Positions 17,079 to 22,500 of a stretch of 22,500 bases of DNA are shown here, piece after piece. The stretch spans positions 87,501 to 110,000 of the forward strand of contig WBZZ01003128.1 of NCBI GenBank assembly GCA_019918135.1, read 5' to 3'. Position numbers and translations under genes: made by a program. The notes beneath the pieces were generated by a model. It was not told where the DNA came from, did not search any database, and worked only from the letters and a program-made list of their open reading frames with translations. Positions within the stretch are counted from its first letter, which is position 1. Every line of letters starts with the position of its first letter. Origin of the DNA: Paulinella micropora. Its lineage: Eukaryota; Cercozoa; Imbricatea; Euglyphida; Paulinellidae.

Positions 17079-17619
17079 GTTCAAAAGTGAAGTAAATAAT
17101 AAAAAAAAAATAATAAGCGGAAAGCGATGTTCGTAAAACACACGGGAGCGGTAGCGGGAGTGTGGATTTACGAATATCAGAGATATTTTTGTACCGCATC
17201 TTTGTTATTAAATAAGGTTGTTGAATTAAATATTCAAGGTATGGTTTATCAATCTTAGCAACATCTTCAATTTTCATTTTTTTATACTTTCCATATTGTA
17301 GAAAAATATCAGTTTCACTTTGTGCTATTTCTTCACCCACATTCATTTTAATCTCTGTAATTCCAGTCTCTTTTAAATCTGCTGTTGTAAATGGTGTGCT
17401 TTCTTCCACAACCAACACGTTTTCTAATGTTGATTTATCTTGAAAATCAACATTTGTCGGGATAACTACTTTAACATTATCATCCCTTGGTTTATATTGC
17501 TCATAGAAAGAAACAATGTCAGGCTTTGTCCATTTAATAGTGGGTTTCTTAATTTCGCTGTCAATATTCCATTTTTCAATTTCATTCAAGTAGTCCTGTT
17601 TGGTGCTCAGGTCAGTCAT
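17041..17619 (-). CDS. Protein with ExoX-like C-terminal domain (larger paralogue)
   Basis: The frame encodes 192 residues. Residues about 107-137 (FLQYGKYKKMKIEDV, then KIDKPYLEYLIQQP) match the 'GKYKG..I.DV...D..YL.W' domain found at the C-terminus of ExoX-type exonucleases and as stand-alone proteins in many viruses; it is presumed to bind nucleic acid. The N-terminal hundred residues are not recognised. After about residue 147 the frame runs through the 3'-type hairpin at 17126-17178 and on to 17041. That tail (Pro/Leu-rich, then hydrophobic) looks like accidental translation of the hairpin, so the native end is probably near 17180-17190 and a small indel may have removed the stop. It lies 26 bases downstream of a smaller paralogue. 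Confidence 0.7.
   Translation of the reverse strand: MTDLSTKQDYLNEIEKWNIDSEIKKPTIKWTKPDIVSFYEQYKPRDDNVKVVIPTNVDFQDKSTLENVLVVEESTPFTTADLKETGITEIKMNVGEEIAQSETDIFLQYGKYKKMKIEDVAKIDKPYLEYLIQQPYLITKMRYKNISDIRKSTLPLPLPCVLRTSLSAYYFFFIIYFTFERCLLASENERSE
17126..17178. repeat. Intergenic hairpin, 3'-type for the minus-strand ExoX-like gene
   Basis: GATGTTCGTAAAACACAC (17126-17143) pairs with the stretch 17160-17178, which reads GATATTCGTAAATCCACAC on the minus strand: a long stem with one mismatch and a small bulge. The loop is GGGAGCGGTAGCGGGA. Read on the minus strand it has the same GATATT-first orientation as the other 3'-type copies, fitting the direction of the ExoX-like gene. Confidence 0.85.
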
Positions 17620-17645
17620 GATATATATACTTCAAAATAATTTTA

Positions 17646-17933
17646 TTAAATGTATTTTTTTACTTCACTTTTAATGTCTGTAAATTTATCAAACCACGGC
17701 TGTTTCATAACCCATTCAAGATATGGTTTATCAATAACCGCAACATCTTGAATTTTCTTACCTTTATACTTACCGAATGGAAAAGTATCCTTTGACTTGC
17801 CTGCCCGTGCCTTTTCAATCATTTGGATTTCGTCAGTAATTATCTTTTTAACATCGGTAAGAGAAAATGTTTCTTTTTTATTTTCAATAGAGAGTTTCTC
17901 AAACTTCTCACATAGTCTGGTGAGGGTGGTCAT
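17646..17933 (-). CDS. Protein with ExoX-like C-terminal domain (smaller paralogue)
   Basis: A 95-residue intact protein. Residues 1-45 are helical and charged. Residues 51-80 (FPFGKYKGKKIQDVA, then IDKPYLEWVMKQPWF) are a clear ExoX C-terminal-type domain, more canonical than in the adjacent larger paralogue. The nuclease core of ExoX (DEDD motifs) is absent, so it is not itself an exonuclease. It may act as a nucleic-acid-binding accessory protein of replication. It lies downstream of PolB on the same strand and shares the replication block. A 5'-type hairpin (17979-18036) lies 46 bases upstream of its ATG. Confidence 0.75.
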   Translation of the reverse strand: MTTLTRLCEKFEKLSIENKKETFSLTDVKKIITDEIQMIEKARAGKSKDTFPFGKYKGKKIQDVAVIDKPYLEWVMKQPWFDKFTDIKSEVKKYI

Positions 17934-17978
17934 AGTATAGTATATGGTATATATTTTATAGAAAAAAATTAATTAATT

Positions 17979-18036
17979 GATATTTATCAACTTCACTTTC
18001 ATTCGCTTTGCTCATTCTCGTTTGTTGATAAACATC
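17979..18036. repeat. Intergenic hairpin, 5'-type for the smaller ExoX-like gene
   Basis: GATATTTATCAAC (17979-17991) pairs with GTTGATAAACATC (18024-18036), 12 of 13. The loop is CACTTTCATTCGCTTTGCTCATTCTCG-like, the best example of the core. On the minus strand it precedes the 95-residue gene, with the GATATT arm on the gene side. Confidence 0.88.
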
Positions 18037-18058
18037 GTTTTATACTTTAATGAAGGGC

Positions 18059-18111
18059 GATATTTTAGAATAAGCGAGAGTGCGGAGCACGAAGCGCAAT
18101 TCTAAAATATC
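18059..18111. repeat. Intergenic hairpin, 3'-type for PolB
   Basis: GATATTTTAGAAT (18059-18071) and ATTCTAAAATATC (18099-18111) are perfectly complementary over 13 bases. A nested GTGC-GGA-GCAC stem lies in the loop. It starts 23 bases after the PolB stop codon on the minus strand. Confidence 0.9.
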
Positions 18112-18134
18112 CTTAATATCCAAACGGCAGTGTT

Positions 18135-21100
18135 TCAATCGCATTCTCTACAATACCGATAACTTGTCTTTTTTGTATATGTAAAACTAAATATCTTTTC
18201 TAAGTATTCGCTTGTTATTTTTTTCTTTTGTTTGTCTCGCGTTATCTTGTTGTTTTCTATTATAACTACTTTTCCAGACTTCTCAATTCGCTTAGCAATC
18301 CTTAATTCTTCCTCAGTCTCTAACAAGTCCGCCAGTTCATTTTTACCCTTCTCAAATAAATCCGTGTTTTTAATACCAAGCCCGCAACTGATTACACTTA
18401 ACATATTAGGTAAGTTTAAGGCCTTCTTCGTCTCATAATTCATACTAAATCCTTTTACTTTCATACAGGCTTTGCCGTTATCTAATAAGTATCCGTAGCA
18501 CTTTGCCCCGCCTCCAACGAAGGTCTTTATCTTGGCTCCCTTTAATTCATCTGTCCAGTCCCCGAGTAGTTTGCCCGTCTTTACATCATCTTCGCCTTTC
18601 GTCAGGTCTGTGGTATATATTACACTATCCGTATCGTGGTATAGAATTCTCCTGCCTAGTCTGTCCATCATCTCATAAAGTCTCATTCTCGCGTGGCAGG
18701 TAGTAAATAGAGCAACTACAATATTTGTCTTAATCGGGTCGCTGACCGCATCCTGTTTTAAATCATAACTGGCCTCTATTATTTCGTCGTTGATTATGTT
18801 AATATTTATGTTATCCACTGATTTATCGTTCATTAGTTTGTATAGGGTTTCCTTATTCCTTATCATTTTGTTTTGTTTTTTGTTCTGCTTCTCTCCAAAC
18901 TTACCCCACAAGGAGTTCAAGCACAACTTAGCCACCGCACGGCGACCTGAGTTTTCTTCTATTTTGTTTTCATCCATCTTAACACCCATTTTGATTTCCA
19001 TACTGCTTATGTAGTTTTGTTTTTCCTCGACCGTATTGCATCCTGCTGGATATCCACTTGATTCCTGCTTAACCTTCAAGAATGTTTTTATGTATTCCTT
19101 GAATTGGCTACTGCTCTGTTCTTTCCAGTGCCATACTTCATATACTTTCATTAACTTATACCCTTTATCTAAGGCCTTGTAAATTTCTGGAGTTGCCCAA
19201 GTTCCTGTTATTGCCCGCTCATTGTCGGTGTGCTTGCATTCGCCGTGGTGCTCAGTCATCCTGCACTTATCGCATAAGTAATACATCATCTTGCCTCTGT
19301 CCGCTTTTTGGTAAGACTGGGTGTAGTAATCCTCTCGGCGGTAGCATCTTAACCTTAGCCACTCCGAAATATTCCTTTTTTATTATTTTGTTTCGCATAT
19401 CTTTTCGTTCCACACCATCATTTGGTCTGATGATTTCGTGGTGCCCGCTAGGGTAAAGGTCATAGTACATGACGGTCGGATAGAGTGAGCATATGTCGAT
19501 GTATTTCGCGTATTCGTCGCTGTGTCGTGATTTCCAATACAATGTTAGAGCATTCGTTCTACCTCCAAACATTGCTTCTCGTGGGTTTAATCCTTCTTGT
19601 TCCATAATTCGTTCGTTGGTATCCTCGGCCAGTCTTTCACTGGTTTTCATCAGGCTCCAATCACATTCCCAGACACTTATTACTTTTACCTGTTGGCTCA
19701 GTTGTTTTTCTCTTCTCATTGTTTCCTTGTATAGTTCGCCCATAGTCTTATTTTTCTTGGCATTCATTGCATTGCCGTTCCAACACTTCTGACAGCCGTG
19801 CCAATGACACCCGTAAAACTCATAAGCGATTTTGTTTTTCTCGTCCCAGCCATCCACATATATTTTTGATTGCCCGAGTTGAAACATTTTTTCACCTCCG
19901 TTGAAGGCATGCTTAATGTCTGTTTTGTCTAGTCTGCTTCTGTAGGCTAACCATTCAACACAAGCCCTTGAAGCCATCCTGTTTTGTTTTTCCGCTTTCA
20001 ATACCGCAATTGAATTAACAGGCATAAACTTAGCACGATACAGAGCCATAACACAACTCGCAATAGTTGTATATTGAAACGGGTCAATACCGAATTCAAG
20101 AAACTGCTTTCTAAAATCTATACAACCCTTTCTAAGTATATCAACATCGCTATGACAATACTCAGCGATTTCCTTCGCCATATCAAAATGGTTGTGATTA
20201 TTAACCTGTTGTTCATACCATTCTAAAAACTCCTTTCTCTTATCTCCTCGCATAGTGTCGTAGCCGTAATGTTTCTTATGTGGCATAACCCCAACATAGT
20301 TTTTGTTCTTGTCTGTGTTGAAGAAGTGCGGAAAGTATCCTTTCTTAAGTTCCGTTAGTCCGAATGTCTTTGGAAAGTCAGACAATGGCATCGTAAGGAA
20401 ACTCAAACTATCAATGAAGCGGTATTTCTTATGTGTCATCATCATTATCTTACCGCCTTGGTAAATGACAAATGGTGTCTGTTTGTTATCTACAAGCCAC
20501 TTAAGAATAAACTGACAATCATAACCGCGGGCATTGTGTGCGATAAATGTAAATCCGCTGTGCTTAGTGTCAAAAGCCCAATTACAGAAATCTTGAATGT
20601 TCTTGTGAATTACTGGCGGTTCCTTCGCATCGTAATACTGGCTTTCAGCATGATTAACAATGTGCTCGCCTGTGTCCTGTGTCGCTTCAAAGTCAAAGAA
20701 TATGTATTGCTCTGACGGTGGTAAGATTTCTTTTTGGACTATTTCACATTGGTGTTCAAGCGGTTTCACTAGTTTGCAATTTCTGCATTTCGCATATCCG
20801 CATTTGTGTTCATCTTTCTTCCTGTAATTCAGCCCGCACGATTTACATTTCGCTTTAACATCGCAGTTTGTTGTCCTGTGGTTATTAAAGCATTCAGTGT
20901 TTGGAAACTTTCTATTACACTTCTCACATTCTTTCCACTGGCTCTTGTCGTTTATTCCCTTACATCCCTTGGTTTCGCAGATACTACATTTGGCGTCGCA
21001 GGCATGTCTTTCCATATACCCTCTTAGACACAACTCGCAGAAATTCTTTTTTCCTAGCATAGACTTCATGTTAGTTATGGCATCGTAATGTCCTTCAGTC

Positions 21101-22113
21101 TTTAGAATGTAAAGGTTAGTCAGCCGTTCGCCGTTCGCATTAAGTAGATCTGTTTTATAAACTATTTGTTCAGGGATTTCAACAATAACCAGATTGTATT
21201 TATTGTGATTAGCGAATGTATTAATTTCTTGTATCCCACACACATCCTTAATAACTTTCGCTTCATCGTGTAAAGACTCAGCCATTTCCTGCTGTATCTT
21301 TCTCCCCATTAATATTGTTTTGTATTTTTGATGTTTTTCAATTTTTGCTTTGACAACAACGATTGCTCGTGCTAGGCATAAGTTATCGCTATTAGTAGTA
21401 CAGATTACTCCTTTCTTTCTATATACATCCAGTTTGTTCAAAACCTGTAGCCTTGCCCCGCCCGTACGCATTTTAACAGACTTTAATACAAACTTTAATT
21501 TATCAAAGTTGGTGCCACTTTCATCCATATAAAGACTTTCGTTGCTTTGAAATATTGACGACAATCTTTCTAAAACTTTTTCAACCGAGATTTCATTGAC
21601 ATAATGTTGGCCTGTAGATACTTTGCCATAATAATCTACAAACTCAATACCTACATCAACCTTATCTCTTTGCCCCTGTCGTTTTAAAAAGTCGTTCGAT
21701 ATGATTTCAATAAATCTTATTACATCTCGCATAATGAAAGACAGAAAGTTTCCATTCAACACAACCCTGTAAATACTTTCGTTTATTCCAAGTTTGTGCT
21801 CCTTTCTGTCGTCTCGTTTGATTTCGTAATTGCCATATCGCATCAAGTCTCTGACATTTTCCTTAATTTCTTTTTTCTCTTCAATCGTAGGTAAAGGTGG
21901 CGCTATTGGTATAGCATGGTGTTCGAAATACACCGCACCTCTTACTTGGTTCAAGTAGTTTTGGGCAGTCAGTGTATCAATTTTATACCCCCTTACATTC
22001 GGTTTGATATATAGCACATCCCGACCCCTGACAGACTTGATTTCGTAATTTATCTTATATTCCCTTAATCTATCCAACCTGTAGACCTTGCCGTTAAACG
22101 TGTGTGTCTCCAT
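18135..22113 (-). CDS. Protein-primed family B DNA polymerase (pPolB), frameshifted near a T5/A5 run
   Basis: The replicative polymerase is read as 22113-19267 (948 residues) followed by 19289-18135, about 1325 residues in all. The N-terminal part has NLCLARAIVV (about residue 241) and EGHYDAI (about 339), resembling the Cys and His sites of OTU-like domains in some Polinton PolBs. A series of CxxC/CxxH zinc-ribbon motifs spans about 358-455. Exonuclease motifs are FFDFEAT (about 470), AHNARGYDCQF (about 523) and YCHSDVDIL (about 650). An endonuclease-like insert YEFYGCHWHGCQKC lies near 762. Motif A, DICSLYPTVM, is near 872. The second frame holds motif B KLCLNSLWGKFGE and motif C YHDTDSVIY. 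The frame change falls near the T5 run at 19315-19319, between motifs A and B, so as written the protein would be inactive. Confidence 0.96.
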
Positions 22114-22298
22114 ATTTGATAAATATATCTAAGGAAATATAATTTTATAAAATTAAAATAATTTCTCCGTCTCAAATGTGGGGTGTGTCCTGTGTCCCTG
22201 TGTGCCTCTATATAATGGTGTGTCCTTGTCTTTAACATAAAATTCATCCATACCTCCGTCGGAATTGAAATCATTCCGACTGCGAAATTGTTGTACGG
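22114..22298. promoter_or_regulatory. Upstream region of PolB with TATA-like string, TGTGTCC repeats and an 8-bp hairpin
   Basis: This gap precedes the PolB start on the minus strand. It contains TGTGTCC at 22184-22190, 22191-22197 and 22219-22225, a TATATAAT string at 22209-22216, and a perfect inverted repeat GTCGGAAT/ATTCCGAC (22258-22265, 22273-22280). Promoter activity is inferred only from position. Confidence 0.45.
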
Positions 22299-22500
22299 CT
22301 ATGATATGCTAGCAAAACCCATAAATCCTATTAATCTTTTGTCTTTCCAAGTCTGATTGTACTTGCTATATCCTGAACAGCAATGGCAATTATTTTCCAT
22401 ATAACCACACATACTACATCTTTCGTCTTCTTCTTTCTTAACTTGTTCAATCTTAGATTTTAACAATTCTACGTTTTCTTTATGTTTATTAGATTTCTTA
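22299..22500 (-). CDS. Partial Cys-rich protein running off the right edge
   Basis: A minus-strand frame is open from the window edge to the TAG at 22299-22301 (66 codons, no start seen). It begins with a Lys/Glu-rich helix (NVELLKSKIEQVKKEEDE) and then shows CSMCGYMENNCHCCSGY, spaced like a small zinc-binding site, then a short tail. The family is not recognised. It indicates that coding sequence of the element, or of the host, continues beyond the window, so the right end of the element is not included. Confidence 0.5.
   Translation of the reverse strand, partial: KKSNKHKENVELLKSKIEQVKKEEDERCSMCGYMENNCHCCSGYSKYNQTWKDKRLIGFMGFASIS

Noticed and set aside
10639..18111. The repeated intergenic hairpins as a CRISPR array
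   Set aside because: Copies are kilobases apart, flank genes, vary in sequence, and have no uniform spacers; no cas genes are present.
19193..19792. Plus-strand frames opposite PolB (also 20431-21088)
   Set aside because: They are shadows of the PolB coding strand, with none of the composition or spacing of a gene.
1371..22300. A terminal inverted repeat pair inside the window
   Set aside because: The reverse complement of 1371-1480 was looked for in 22114-22500 and not found. The 35-base similarity there is a direct repeat, so it cannot be the terminal repeat pair.
1..22500. tRNA or rRNA genes
   Set aside because: No cloverleaf with a GGTTCGAATCC-like T-arm or rRNA-like stretch was recognised by eye on either strand; the palindromes present do not fit a tRNA fold.

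Overview
The window holds most of a Polinton/Maverick-type (adintovirus-like) DNA element lying in a eukaryotic, probably animal, genome. The diagnostic set is present: a protein-primed family B DNA polymerase, a retroviral-type (rve) integrase, an A32/FtsK-HerA-type packaging ATPase, an adenain-like cysteine protease, a double-jelly-roll major capsid protein and a penton-like minor capsid protein. Host flank is indicated on the left by a decayed non-LTR retrotransposon (LINE) that ends in an A22 tail at 1168-1189. No terminal inverted repeat pair is visible. The right end lies beyond the window, because a minus-strand reading frame runs off the edge at 22500.

Layout. 1-1189: LINE remnant. 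1190-1923: gene-free, probably containing the left boundary of the element. 1924-3054: two small plus-strand genes of unknown function. 3083-4632: minus-strand pair, a charged low-complexity protein followed by the integrase. 4695-9122: plus-strand fibre gene of about 1.36 kilocodons with phage-tail-fibre-like repeats and a C-terminal peptidase S74 chaperone domain, then a two-helix membrane protein. 9348-17015: plus-strand virion block (small unknown protein, ATPase, small basic protein, coiled-coil protein, protease, penton, major capsid protein, 412-residue phage-like structural protein). 17041-22113: minus-strand replication block (two ExoX C-terminal-domain paralogues, then PolB). 22299-22500: partial Cys-rich minus-strand frame.

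The most striking feature is a family of twelve hairpins occupying six of the intergenic gaps from 10.6 to 18.1 kb. Each has arms of about 13 bp starting GATATT on the gene side and ending (A)ACATC on the far side, around a loop core related to CGAGAGTGCGGAGCACGAAG. The copy after a stop codon and the copy before a start codon are the same element in opposite orientation, so genes are bracketed by inward-facing copies. This holds for both strands, and the stems show compensatory base changes. They may act as transcript-end or processing signals (compare the mimivirus 'hairpin rule') or as mobile double-hairpin elements.

Six genes are interrupted by single frame changes, mostly at or next to homopolymer runs, with otherwise open and conserved frames. 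That suggests base-calling or assembly error, or very recent decay, rather than an ancient relic. The integrase also carries an in-frame stop at codon 9. Interpretations rest on motif recognition only; no database search was possible.
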